A stretch of DNA of 64,000 nucleotides. Origin: Catenuloplanes atrovinosus. Lineage in GTDB: Bacteria; Actinomycetota; Actinomycetes; Mycobacteriales; Micromonosporaceae. The stretch covers positions 6,514,501-6,578,500 of the forward strand of contig NZ_JAVDYB010000001.1 in assembly GCF_031458235.1 (NCBI RefSeq), given 5' to 3'. The number at the start of each line of letters is the position of its first letter. Position 1 is the stretch's first letter. Shown one piece after another: positions 16,615-25,030 of the stretch. Made by a program: the position numbers and the translations under genes. The notes beneath the pieces are model-generated. The model made no database searches and was not told the DNA's origin. It saw nothing but the letters and a program-made list of their open reading frames with translations.

Positions 16615-18632
16615 GAAGCCCCCCGGTACGCGAACACCACCGTCTCGCCGGACCGGAAGGCGACGGACCAGCCGGGCGCGGTGGCGAACGCGTCCCGCAG
16701 CGCGGCGAATTCGTCGCGGGTGTGCAGCCCGTACTCCCAGCCGTAGTACGACGTGACCGGCGACCACAGCGCGTAGAGGTGGTCGGTTCGCCAGTTCGCC
16801 TCGCGGTCCGCGTAGAGCCGCAGCCGTTCGGTCAGCCGCGGCACCGCCCGCTCCGGCGTCTCACCGGCCGGCCGCTCCGCCACCGGGTCGAGGATCGGCC
16901 GGTAGACGGAGACGTGCGTGCGCTCCCGGTTCGGCGGCACGCTGGGCAGGTCACCGGGGCCGAGGATGAGCATCCAACTGCCGCGCGGCCGGTCCAGGAA
17001 GTACTGGAACGCGGCCCGGTCGCCGGGCCGGCTGACGTTGGTGGCGTCCATGCTGAACGCGGCCGTCACGAACGTCGCGGTGAGCGCGGCGCACAGCGCC
17101 AGCAGCGCGGGCCGCCGCCGCTCGGTGAACGCGCCGGCCGCGAGCAGCGCCAGCCACGGGATGCCGAACAGCGCGGCCCGGAAGATGCCCTCGTTGCCGT
17201 ACGCGTTCCCGGCGATCACGACCAGCCCGACCGCCGGGCAGGCCGCCAGCGCCCACGCCCGCTCATCGCGCAGCCGGGTGACGAGCACGCCGGCCGCGAC
17301 CAGCCCGAGCAGCACGATCCCGGCGGCGAGCGCGACCACGCTGACCGTCACGATCGGCAGCCGTTCCAGGTCGTCCACCGCGGCGGTGCGCGGCGGCCGG
17401 AAGTTCGCCGCGTCACCGATCTCACTCAGGCTCAGGAACCCGGCCACCGCGGAGAAGTGCGCGAGCGTCCAGAGCACCGCGGGCAGCAGCACGGTCGCGG
17501 GCACCCACCACGGCCGGATCTGCCGGAACGCGGCGAGCACGACCAGGATGCCGCCGACCAGGTACGGGCTGAGCTGGTGCGTGACCGCGAGGACGCACCC
17601 GGTCGCGGTCAGCAGCGGCAGCCGGTGCGCCACGGACGACAGCGCCAGGCCGAACGCCAGCAGCCCGAGCACGAACCCCACCGACTGCGGCGAGAAGTAG
17701 TCCGCACCGATCGGGTCCGCCAGCACGGCCAGCGCCACCGCGATCCACGCCTGGTACGGCGAGGCCAGCACCCGCCCGGCCAGGTGCCGCAGCGCGACCA
17801 CCCGGAACACCGCCAGCACCGGCGGCCAGGCGATCGCGAGCCGCATCGGATCGCGCAGCCCGGTCGCGTCGCACAGCCAGGCGACGCCCGCGAAGAAGCC
17901 GGGCCACGCGTTGTACGCCTGCACGGACGAGTCGAGCGCGCCCAGCGCCCGGATTCGCTGCACCAGCTCGACGTGCTTGTTCGCGGACTGCGAACGCGGG
18001 CCGTCGTAGACCAGCGCGGGCGTGACGGTGAGTGCCAGCGCCAGCACCAGCACGGCGATCGCCAGCCCGGTCTGGCCGCCGCCGCGCGCGGTGGCCAGCC
18101 CGATCAGGATGAGCGCGAGCCCGGCGTACCAGACCGGCCCGATCTGCACCAGGAACCCCCACAGGTCCGGCTCCAGGTGCCGGTGGGTGAGCGCGGCGAT
18201 CAGGCAGAGGCCGCCGCCGAGCACCGCGATCAGCCCGGAGCCGAGGCCGTCCACGGCCGGCCTGAGGACCGGCTCGCGCAGCAGCGACAGCCCGTGCGCC
18301 ACCACGGCCGCCACGGTGAGCGGCACGAACACGGCGACCGGGTACCACAGCCCGGTGAACAGCATGACCGTGCCGACCAGCACCGGCAGCGCCAGCGCGG
18401 TCAGCGCGGTCAGCGCCAGCCGGGTGCCGGCCGGCAGCCGCAGCAGCGGCGCCCACGGCGCGGACCCGAGGCCGAGCAGCGCGAACGCGAGCAGTGCCGC
18501 GCTGCGCGGCCCGGAGGCGCCGCCGAGCTGGCACAGGCCCGCGATCGGCAGCAGCGCCAGGCTGCCGGCGGAGAGGGCGAGCCGGGCGGTGACGTCCGGG
18601 TCCGCGGCGCGCGCGGTCCGCAGCTGGGTCAC
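16611..18632 (-). CDS. large polytopic membrane protein of exopolysaccharide operon (polymerase/GT-C candidate)
   Basis: 673 residues with some 14-16 hydrophobic helices over residues 15-530 and a soluble C-terminal domain of about 130 residues ending FRSGETVVFAYRGAS. Between early helices there is an outward-facing loop with DGPRSQSANKHVELVQRIRAL and YNAWPGFFAGVAWL, as seen in GT-C fold transferases and Wzy-like polymerases; another loop has ADPIGADYFSPQSVGF. I do not recognise a named family. From the context (flippase after it, GT2 before it, all coupled by four-base overlaps) it is the best candidate for the polymerase or a lipid-linked sugar transferase. Confidence 0.6.
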   Translation of the reverse strand: MTQLRTARAADPDVTARLALSAGSLALLPIAGLCQLGGASGPRSAALLAFALLGLGSAPWAPLLRLPAGTRLALTALTALALPVLVGTVMLFTGLWYPVAVFVPLTVAAVVAHGLSLLREPVLRPAVDGLGSGLIAVLGGGLCLIAALTHRHLEPDLWGFLVQIGPVWYAGLALILIGLATARGGGQTGLAIAVLVLALALTVTPALVYDGPRSQSANKHVELVQRIRALGALDSSVQAYNAWPGFFAGVAWLCDATGLRDPMRLAIAWPPVLAVFRVVALRHLAGRVLASPYQAWIAVALAVLADPIGADYFSPQSVGFVLGLLAFGLALSSVAHRLPLLTATGCVLAVTHQLSPYLVGGILVVLAAFRQIRPWWVPATVLLPAVLWTLAHFSAVAGFLSLSEIGDAANFRPPRTAAVDDLERLPIVTVSVVALAAGIVLLGLVAAGVLVTRLRDERAWALAACPAVGLVVIAGNAYGNEGIFRAALFGIPWLALLAAGAFTERRRPALLALCAALTATFVTAAFSMDATNVSRPGDRAAFQYFLDRPRGSWMLILGPGDLPSVPPNRERTHVSVYRPILDPVAERPAGETPERAVPRLTERLRLYADREANWRTDHLYALWSPVTSYYGWEYGLHTRDEFAALRDAFATAPGWSVAFRSGETVVFAYRGAS

Positions 18633-19906
18633 GGCGTGCCCCCGGCGCGCCGGGCGCGCAGGTAGAGCAGTGGCCCGGCCAGATATCCGGCGAACTCGCG
18701 GCGCATCGCGCCACGGGGCGCGGCCACGCCGGCCAGCTTCCGGCCGGTGTCCCGGCGGATGCGGGCCACCCGGACCAGCCCGGCCGGGACGCGGCGCAAC
18801 AGGTCACGGCGGGTGTCCCGGGTCAGCGCCAGCTTGGTCAGGTACGCGGTGAGCCCGGTGCCGTACCCGTAGAGCTGGCGCAGCAGCGAGTCGTGGTCCG
18901 CGCGGTGGTGGTGCCAGACGACCGCGGCCGGCTGGTAGGCGATCGCGTACCCGGCCCGGAGCACGCGCACGAACGCGTCCAGGTCCTCACCGCCGCGGGT
19001 GGGCGAGCCGGCGCCGAGCGCCTCGTCGAAGCCGCCGAGCGCGAGCGTGCGCTCCCGGTGGAAGGCGACGTTGGCGCCGGTGCCGAAGATCCCGGCAGAG
19101 TACGGGTAGAGCGGCCCGCCGTCGGTGTCCAGATCGAAGAGGCGCGCGGCGATCCGGCCGGACCAGCCGGAGTTGCGCGCGTCGAAGTACGCCTCGGCCG
19201 CGTTGCCGATCGACGCGGTGCAGACCAGCCCGGTCACGCACGCCACGTCCTCGCGCGCGGCGAAGCCGCGGAGCAGTCCGTGCACCCAGCCGGGGTCCAC
19301 GGACACGTCGTCGTCGGTGTAGGCCACGTAGGTGCCGCGCGCGACCGCGAGCCCCCGGTTGCGGGCCGGCGACAGCCCGGGGCGCGGCTCGCGCACGTAC
19401 CGGAACCGCGCGTCGTCCCGCGCCCGCGCCGTGACCAGCCGTTCGGTCGAGTCGTCGGACGGCGCGTTGTCCACGATCACGATCTCCAGCCGGGGGTACG
19501 TCAGGCGCGCCAGCCGGTCGAGCGCGGCGCCGAGCTGCCCGGCCCGGTCGCGCGTGCACACCACCACGGACACCAGCTCGTCCTCGGCCGCCCGGTTCGG
19601 GCACGCCGGCCCGGCCGGCGCGGGCCGCTCCCCCACCGCCGGTGCCGCGCCCTCGGCCGTCAGGTGCGCGAGCGCGGCCGGGCCGAACTCCCGCCACGCG
19701 TCCGCGACCAGGTCGTCCACCGTGGTGCCGGCCGGCCGGGTGAGGTAGCCGAGCGGCTCGCCGTGCAGCCGGACCAGCACGCGTACGACGGGTTCGCCGC
19801 GCGCCGGCACCACCGAGACGACGCCGTCCACGCCGGACAGCTCCAGTTCGCCGCACCGGACCCCGTCGCCGGCGGTCGCGGGCGCGGCCGGCAGGACCGC
19901 GGTCAC
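18629..19906 (-). CDS. family 2 glycosyltransferase with N-terminal extension
   Basis: 425 residues. An N-terminal extension of about 110 residues (GEPVVRVLVRLHGEPLGYLT) precedes a GT-A domain: VSVVVCTRDRAGQLGAALD, LEIVIVDNAPSDDST, ARNRGLAVARGTYVAYTDDD (the DDD metal/nucleotide site) and GGEDLDAFVRVLRAGY, with an ED acid pair. The C-terminal helices include HHHRADHDSLLRQLYGYGTG. Predicted to transfer a sugar from a nucleotide donor to the growing lipid-linked unit. Starts and stops overlap both neighbours by four bases. Confidence 0.88.
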   Translation of the reverse strand: MTAVLPAAPATAGDGVRCGELELSGVDGVVSVVPARGEPVVRVLVRLHGEPLGYLTRPAGTTVDDLVADAWREFGPAALAHLTAEGAAPAVGERPAPAGPACPNRAAEDELVSVVVCTRDRAGQLGAALDRLARLTYPRLEIVIVDNAPSDDSTERLVTARARDDARFRYVREPRPGLSPARNRGLAVARGTYVAYTDDDVSVDPGWVHGLLRGFAAREDVACVTGLVCTASIGNAAEAYFDARNSGWSGRIAARLFDLDTDGGPLYPYSAGIFGTGANVAFHRERTLALGGFDEALGAGSPTRGGEDLDAFVRVLRAGYAIAYQPAAVVWHHHRADHDSLLRQLYGYGTGLTAYLTKLALTRDTRRDLLRRVPAGLVRVARIRRDTGRKLAGVAAPRGAMRREFAGYLAGPLLYLRARRAGGTP

Positions 19907-20910
19907 AGCGCCTTCTCCAGCGCCTCGGACGCCTCGGCCACGCCGCCGGCGAAGGTGAGCCCGGGCAGCGCGTGCAGGTAGGCGTCGTACGCGGCGGAGA
20001 TCTTCCCGGAGCAGTTGTCCAGCGCGATCACCGGGATGCCCATCAGCGCGGCGAGCACGGCCGCGTGCAGGCGGTCGGTGACCACCACGCGCCCGCGGGA
20101 CAGCACCGCGCGGGCGGTGTCCACGTTGTGCGCCGCGATCGCGGCGAACGAGCGCTCCACCAGGCCCTGCATCGGCCCGCGCAGGACCGGGACGTGCCGG
20201 GCGATCGCGGAGGGGGCGCGGAGCAGGTCCCAGCGCACCCGGTCCGCGCCCCGGAACCCCCAGTCGGTGCGCAGCGCGGTGGCGCCGGGCGGGATCGCGA
20301 CGCGGTGGTCACCGGTCTGCTCGCCGTCCGTGCGCAGCAGCAGCAGCACATCGTGCGTGGCCGGCCCGGTGCGCGGCTGCGGCCCGGCGCCGGGCGCCAG
20401 GTCGGGGCAGAACTCGACCCGGACGCCGGGGAACGCGTCGCGGGCGCGCTGGAGGCTGCGCTCGTCGCGGAGCAGCAGCGTGAGGTCCGGATGGGCGTGG
20501 AACGCGGCGCTGGCCCGGGCGAGCCGGGCCGGGTCGCGGAAGTCCATGGACTGTGGCAACTGGACGATCGCCCGGTCCGGGTGCTCCCGGAGCAGCCGTT
20601 CCCGGAAGTCCTGGCGCAGCGGCCAGAGATCGCCGAGATTTCCCCCGCCCTGAATGAAGATCGGACCGTCCGGATGCCGTTTGCGCAGTACCGTGGGGCT
20701 GTAGGTCCGGTCGTCGGCAAGATACCGCACCACGAGGCCGAGTCGCCGCAGATGGGCCATCTGTCCAAGATGGATCAGCGAGTCGCCGGCGTTGTCGTGT
20801 GCCGGGAAGTCGAGCAGCGCCACGTGCGGGCCGTCGGGCAGCAGATCCTGCAGGATCGCTCCCGTCCGCGCGGTCAGGGCGCGGACGGGATCGTCGATGC
20901 GAGCGGTCAC
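19903..20910 (-). CDS. polysaccharide pyruvyl transferase family protein
   Basis: 335 residues. The family landmarks are present: HDNAGDSLIHLGQMAHLRRL at the start, IFIQGGGNLGDLW, RDERSLQRARDAFPGVRVEF and VVTDRLHAAVLAALMGIPVI with DNCSGKI. This matches EpsO/EpsI- or CsaB-type enzymes that add a ketal-linked pyruvate from phosphoenolpyruvate to a sugar of an exopolysaccharide or cell-wall polymer, giving it negative charge. Its position between two GT2 genes in a fully coupled operon supports polymer decoration. Regulation is by the operon promoter upstream of 22768. Confidence 0.9.
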   Translation of the reverse strand: MTARIDDPVRALTARTGAILQDLLPDGPHVALLDFPAHDNAGDSLIHLGQMAHLRRLGLVVRYLADDRTYSPTVLRKRHPDGPIFIQGGGNLGDLWPLRQDFRERLLREHPDRAIVQLPQSMDFRDPARLARASAAFHAHPDLTLLLRDERSLQRARDAFPGVRVEFCPDLAPGAGPQPRTGPATHDVLLLLRTDGEQTGDHRVAIPPGATALRTDWGFRGADRVRWDLLRAPSAIARHVPVLRGPMQGLVERSFAAIAAHNVDTARAVLSRGRVVVTDRLHAAVLAALMGIPVIALDNCSGKISAAYDAYLHALPGLTFAGGVAEASEALEKAL

Positions 20911-21896
20911 GTGTGGTTCCTTCGCTTTCCGGTGCGGGCCGGCGCACCGGTGAGGTATCCGAGCACGGTGGCGGTCAGCCCGGCGAGGATCGCGCCCGCC
21001 TGGAGCAGCCCGTGCGGCCGCCGGACCGCGCCGGCGAGCCCGCGGGCCACGCCGAGCGGCAGCACCACGCGGACGTACCGGCGCTCGGCCGCGAGCGCGT
21101 CACCGGCCCCGGCGAGCGCGGCGACCGCGCGTTTGGACCGTCCCTCGTGGTAGCAGCGGCTCAGGAAGTAGCGCAGCCGCTGCCGGTCCGCGGGCACCAG
21201 GTGGTCCACCCTGGCCCGTGGATCGAAGACGACGGCGGCGCGGGTGTGCCGTCGCGTCAGGCGGATGCAGAACTCGGTCTCCTCGCAGCCGACCGGGAGC
21301 GTGCCGACCCGGCCGACGACCTCGGAGAAGCCGCCGACCTCGGCGAAGCAGGCCCGCCGGATGGCCATCGAGGCGCCGATCGGGTTGCGGACCGGCGCCG
21401 GCGCGGTGGGCAGACCGCGGTATCCGCAGCCGACCACCCAGCCGAACTCCGGCGGGAACCAGCGCGGTGGTGACCCGCCGGCCCAGCGCGGCGCCACCTC
21501 GGTGCCGACCACCTGCACGGCCGGGTCGGCGAACGCGGCGCGCACCCGGTCCAGCCAGCCGTCCGCGGCGGTGGCGTCGTCGTCCAGGAACGCCACCACC
21601 GGACAGTGGCTGAGCCGGACGCCGGTGTTGCGGGCGCCGGAGAGCCCGCGCGGCCCGGCGCTGGCGACCGCGTGCACGCCCGGGATCTCCCGGTCCACCC
21701 GGGACAGCAGTTCCGGGTTGTGGTCGACCACGACGATCAGCTCGTCGTGCGGTGCGAGCTGCGCGCTCACCGACGCACAGGCGGCGGTCAGCTCGCCGAA
21801 GCGGCGTTCGTGATAGGTGCAGACGACCACGCTGATCGCGGGCGTGCCCGTACCGCCGCGCAGGTGTGCCTGTTCCTCCGGTGCGAGCAGGGTCAC
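20907..21896 (-). CDS. family 2 glycosyltransferase
   Basis: 329 residues from GTG 21896. GT-A motifs: AISVVVCTYHERRFGELTAA, DELIVVVDHN, GPRGLSGARNTGVRLSHCPV, VAFLDDDATA (the metal-binding acidic triad) and CEETEFCIRLTRR (acidic pair before the catalytic base). A C-terminal amphipathic or membrane helix (GLLQAGAILAGLTATVLGYL) suggests membrane association. Both ends overlap neighbours by four bases in GTGA junctions. Donor and acceptor cannot be read from the sequence. Confidence 0.87.
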   Translation of the reverse strand: MTLLAPEEQAHLRGGTGTPAISVVVCTYHERRFGELTAACASVSAQLAPHDELIVVVDHNPELLSRVDREIPGVHAVASAGPRGLSGARNTGVRLSHCPVVAFLDDDATAADGWLDRVRAAFADPAVQVVGTEVAPRWAGGSPPRWFPPEFGWVVGCGYRGLPTAPAPVRNPIGASMAIRRACFAEVGGFSEVVGRVGTLPVGCEETEFCIRLTRRHTRAAVVFDPRARVDHLVPADRQRLRYFLSRCYHEGRSKRAVAALAGAGDALAAERRYVRVVLPLGVARGLAGAVRRPHGLLQAGAILAGLTATVLGYLTGAPARTGKRRNHT

Positions 21897-22768
21897 GAGA
21901 TCCCTCTCGCGCCCGCGCGGGCGTGCTTGCGGCCGGTCGCGGCGGTGCGGTGGATGCGGGTCGACGTGGACACCCGGTGCCGCCGGCCGGCCACGGTGGC
22001 GGCCGCGACCGCCATCTCGATCTCCAGGCGCGGGATCGGCTTGCGCGGCCACTCGCGCATGATGGTGCGCAGCACGCGGAACCCGTCGGTGATGGCGTTG
22101 AGGTTGCTCACGCCGTGGATGCGCCGGTGCTCGTAGCTGGCCACCTCCTCGACGCGCAGCCCGGCCCGGGCCACGCGCAGGTTGAGCAGCGTCTCGATCT
22201 CGAAGCCGTCGCCCCACAGCCACTGGCCGTTCGCGGGCCGGGGCGTGGTGTGGTCCAGCCCGAAGACCGGCAGGTGCGCGGCCCAGAACGCGTTGTAGCC
22301 GTAGCACAGGTCGCTGTACCGGGTCCGGAACAGCACGTTGACGAAGAGGCTCAGCGCCTTGTTGCCGAGTCGCCGGATGCCCGTGATGTCCGCGCTGCCC
22401 CCGCTGGCTACGAACCGGGTTCCCTTGGCGAAGTCGGCGCCGCGGCGCAGCGCCTCGACGAACCGTGGGATCTCACCGGGATCGGTGGATCCGTCCGCAT
22501 CGATCATGACGATGATGTCGCCCGTCGCCGCCGCGAACCCGCAGGCCAGGGCGTTTCCCTTGCCTTTGCGGTTCTGCTGGACGACGCGGATGCCGGGTCT
22601 GAGGCGCCGCGCCGTCTCGACCGTGTCGTCCACGGAGCCGCCGTCGACGAGGATGACCTCGTCCACGTCCGGCATCGCGCCGAGCACGTGCGGCAGGTTC
22701 CGGGCCTCGTTCAGTGCCGGAACGATCACGCTCACCGAAGGAGGCGGCGCGTGCTGGTGATATTGCAT
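21893..22768 (-). CDS. family 2 glycosyltransferase, DPM1/DPG-synthase-like
   Basis: 291 residues from ATG 22768, which has a GGAG site five bases upstream; longer starts lack one. Motifs: VSVIVPALNEARNLPHVLGA, DEVILVDGGSVDDTVE, NRKGKGNALACGFAAATGD, IVMIDADGSTDPGEI, a DLCYGYNAFW loop and WGDGFEIETLLNLRVARAGL. This is the dolichyl/polyprenyl-phosphate sugar synthase-like branch of GT2, so it may make a polyprenyl-phosphate sugar or start the repeat unit. It is the first gene of the seven-gene exopolysaccharide operon. Confidence 0.88.
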   Translation of the reverse strand: MQYHQHAPPPSVSVIVPALNEARNLPHVLGAMPDVDEVILVDGGSVDDTVETARRLRPGIRVVQQNRKGKGNALACGFAAATGDIIVMIDADGSTDPGEIPRFVEALRRGADFAKGTRFVASGGSADITGIRRLGNKALSLFVNVLFRTRYSDLCYGYNAFWAAHLPVFGLDHTTPRPANGQWLWGDGFEIETLLNLRVARAGLRVEEVASYEHRRIHGVSNLNAITDGFRVLRTIMREWPRKPIPRLEIEMAVAAATVAGRRHRVSTSTRIHRTAATGRKHARAGARGIS

Positions 22769-23164
22769 GGCATCTCCAAACCACCGGTTATGTGGGTGCA
22801 TGCCGTCACGCTCTGTGCAGTGACCGTTACAGAGTAGGCGGGGCACATCGGTGGAGTGCACACGAATCACAGGTAATGCCCGCAAGGTAGTGCGGTCCAG
22901 GCGAAGTGGACCCTTGCGATAAACCGCCCCAGTTACCCGTACCCGGGCGTTTCACACGTGACGCGGGGAGAAATCGCGGTTCGGCCGTACCGACCGGACA
23001 GACCGCCCGCCAACAACGCAAACACCTCGTCGGCCGCGGCGGTGGCCCCGGCGTGACGCGCGTCCGCGCTGTCCCCACCGGCCAGGCGACGCCAGTTCTC
23101 CCGGGCCAGGATGCGGTGAACCGCCACGAGTCGGCCGGCCGCGACGAGATCGGCCGGCCCGGGC
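22769..23164. other. promoter region of exopolysaccharide operon and decayed sequence
   Basis: The first 150 bases have lower GC and should contain the promoter of the operon starting at 22768. From about 22960 to 23164 the sequence looks like coding debris. On the minus strand a frame reads AAGRLVAVHRILARENWRRL and ADEVFALLAGGLSGRYGR with reasonable codon use, but it has no convincing start or homology I can name and runs antisense to the helicase remnant beyond 23165. Confidence 0.4.
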
Positions 23165-23410
23165 GTGTCGGACCCGGCGGCGCCGCGGCCGGCGACTCCC
23201 CGTCCGCGGCTGACCGCGCCGCCCGCCGCACTCGCCAAGGGCCTGGAGTTCGACCACGTCATCGTGGTGGAGCCGGCGGACATCGTGGCGGCCGAGCCGC
23301 GCGGGCCGAACCGGCTCTACGTGGTGCTCACCCGCGCGGCCGCCAGGCTCGACGTGGTCCACTCCGGTCCGCTGCCGGACGCGCCGCGCAGTCGCCAGGC
23401 GCCGCAGTGA
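23165..23410 (+). pseudogene. C-terminal remnant of UvrD/HelD-type helicase
   Basis: The frame encodes ALAKGLEFDHVIVVEPADIV, then RGPNRLYVVLTRAAARLDVV and a short tail to TGA. This is the final RecA-like segment (motifs V and VI: KGLEFD and YVVLTRA) of superfamily 1 helicases such as UvrD/HelD, normally of 600-750 residues. The upstream bases do not continue the helicase, and no P-loop or motifs Ia-IV are found, so this is a leftover of a deleted gene. Confidence 0.65.
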
Positions 23411-23510
23411 CATCGCTCGTACCGGACCGGCCCGGTGCTGGTGCGGTGGCTGGAGATCGTGCGCCAGCTGTGCTGTTCCGTCATGTCCTCGACGATGATG
23501 TAATGCCCTT

Positions 23511-24035
23511 GTGCACATCAACCCTTACGGGGAGGACGCGGTCCTGCTCGCCATAGACCTGCTGCGCCACCCGCCCGCCACCGCGGCCGAGCTGGAGGCC
23601 CGCTGCCGCGCCGCCGACCTGATGATCGAGCAGCCGGTCACCGCCGCCGACCTGGACGCCACCCGCGACTTCCTGCGAACCTGGCTCGGCGTGGTGGACG
23701 CCCCCGACTTCACCACCCGCGCCGACCGCCTCAACGCCCTGCTGGCCGGCTCCTCCGCCCACCCCCGCCTGACCAACCACGCCGGCGACGGCTGGCACGT
23801 CCACTACCGCGGGTCCGACCTCCCGCTCGGCTGGCTGCTGCGCGCCCTGATCAGCGTCGGCACCGCGCTCCACCTGGCCGGGCGCGGCATGCACCGCCTC
23901 GGCCGCTGCGCCGAGCCCACCTGCGCCGCCCCCTTCGCCGACGTCAGCCGCACCGGCCGCCAGCGCTACTGCTCCACCACCTGCGCCAACCGCGACGCCG
24001 TCCGCCGCCACCGCGCCCGCACCACCGCCGCCTGA
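23511..24035 (+). CDS. CGNR zinc-finger regulator
   Basis: 174 residues from GTG 23511. The N-terminal part (residues 1-125) is the ABATE-like stress domain usual in this family; the C-terminus is a CGNR-type zinc finger RCAEPTCAAPFADVSRTGRQ followed by RYCSTTCANRDAVRRHR. Four Cys coordinate the zinc, and the ANRDAV stretch replaces the classical CGNR string. These are putative transcriptional regulators found as stand-alone genes in actinobacteria; the target is unknown. Ends in a hairpin shared with the convergent hydrolase gene. Confidence 0.85.
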   Translation: MHINPYGEDAVLLAIDLLRHPPATAAELEARCRAADLMIEQPVTAADLDATRDFLRTWLGVVDAPDFTTRADRLNALLAGSSAHPRLTNHAGDGWHVHYRGSDLPLGWLLRALISVGTALHLAGRGMHRLGRCAEPTCAAPFADVSRTGRQRYCSTTCANRDAVRRHRARTTAA

Positions 24036-24037
24036 CG

Positions 24038-24056
24038 CGGCCTCACCGAGAGGCCG
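24038..24056. terminator. short bidirectional hairpin between convergent genes
   Basis: Arms CGGCCTC (24038-24044) and GAGGCCG (24050-24056) with a 5-base loop fill the 26-base gap between the CGNR gene and the convergent alpha/beta hydrolase gene. Confidence 0.5.
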
Positions 24057-24061
24057 ATCGC

Positions 24062-24931
24062 TCAGTCCCGCTTCGACTCCAGCCGGCCGAGGTCGCCGAG
24101 CTCGCCGTCGGCCGGTGCGTCGGCGGGGAGGTCGAGTGCCTGCCGGAGGTAGGCGGTGGTGACGCGCTGGATGAGCGCCACCCGCTCCGGGTTCTCGTCC
24201 GTCGTCTCGGTGACCCGGTAGCCGGTGATCCCGCCCAGCGAGTGTTCCGCGCCGTACAGCGTGAGCAGGCTCTTGGGGGCCGGGCTCAGGTGGTAGGCCT
24301 CGGTGAACCACTCCGGGCCGCGTACCGACAGGAAGGACTGGTCCTTGTCCCCGGCCACGATCAGCGCCGGCGTGGTCATGCCGGTGAAGTCCGGGTGCAT
24401 GAACGGGAAGTGCTCGGCCGCGAACGGCGACAGGTTCTCCCCGCCGGTGCCGGTCAGCGCGAACAGCACGCCGGCGCTGATCCGCGCGTCGCGCTCCGGC
24501 ACGTCCATGCCGACGACGCCCGCGCCGAGCAGCACGCTCACGGTCTGCGCGCCCCAGGAGTGCCCGGCCACCGCGATCCGGGTGCGGTCCAGGCGGCCGG
24601 GGATCAGGGTCTCCAGCGTGTCCAGTTGGTCGAGCACGCGGGTCACGTCGTCGATGCGGGTGCGCCAGATGTCCGGCGTGCGCGGGTCGTCCTGCGGCAG
24701 CCCGAGCCGGCGCGAGTCGAGATGGGTCGGCTGGATGACCGCGAAGCCGTTCGCGGCCCAGTGGTCGGCCAGCGGCGCGTATCCGATCGCCGACTCGCCG
24801 AAACCGTGCGAGAAGATGACGACGGGCAGATCGCCGTCGGTCGCGGGCGCGGAGATCCGCACCTGGAGGTCGTCGCCGCGTCCCGGCGCCGGCAGCGGGA
24901 CCGGGTGCATGGTGATGATGGTGGTGGTCAT
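24062..24931 (-). CDS. alpha/beta hydrolase (chlorophyllase/dienelactone hydrolase-like)
   Basis: 289 residues from ATG 24931. Catalytic elements: oxyanion region VVIFSHGFGESAIGYAPLA, nucleophile elbow AGHSWGAQ (Ser), acid DKDQ in LIVAGDKDQSFL, and His in YGAEHSLGG. There is no signal peptide, so the enzyme is intracellular. The fold resembles chlorophyllase-like and PET-hydrolase-like predicted esterases; the substrate is probably a small ester. It diverges from a TetR gene, and two palindromic operators lie in the spacer, so it is very likely the target of that repressor. Confidence 0.85.
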   Translation of the reverse strand: MTTTIITMHPVPLPAPGRGDDLQVRISAPATDGDLPVVIFSHGFGESAIGYAPLADHWAANGFAVIQPTHLDSRRLGLPQDDPRTPDIWRTRIDDVTRVLDQLDTLETLIPGRLDRTRIAVAGHSWGAQTVSVLLGAGVVGMDVPERDARISAGVLFALTGTGGENLSPFAAEHFPFMHPDFTGMTTPALIVAGDKDQSFLSVRGPEWFTEAYHLSPAPKSLLTLYGAEHSLGGITGYRVTETTDENPERVALIQRVTTAYLRQALDLPADAPADGELGDLGRLESKRD

Positions 24932-24961
24932 GGCGTACCTTCCGATGCTGACGGCCCACGA

Positions 24962-25004
24962 AGCGGAACCGCGTTCCGCTCAACCGTACGGAACCATGTT
25001 CCGT
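24962..25004. promoter_or_regulatory. twin palindromic operators of TetR regulator
   Basis: Two copies of CGGAAC-N3-GTTCCG occur at 24964-24978 (extended to a 19-base palindrome, 24962-24980) and 24989-25003 (17 bases with flanks). Their centres are 25 bases apart. They lie in the 99-base spacer between the divergent hydrolase and TetR starts, as expected for autoregulated TetR repressors binding as two dimers. Confidence 0.8.
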
Positions 25005-25030
25005 TTGCCAAGCGGAGTGACGGAGGCAAC

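Noticed and set aside
22933-23283. Minus-strand frame with RILARENWRRLAGG-like sequence
   Set aside because: Its N-terminal half is antisense to the helicase remnant and no family could be named, so it was not called as a gene.
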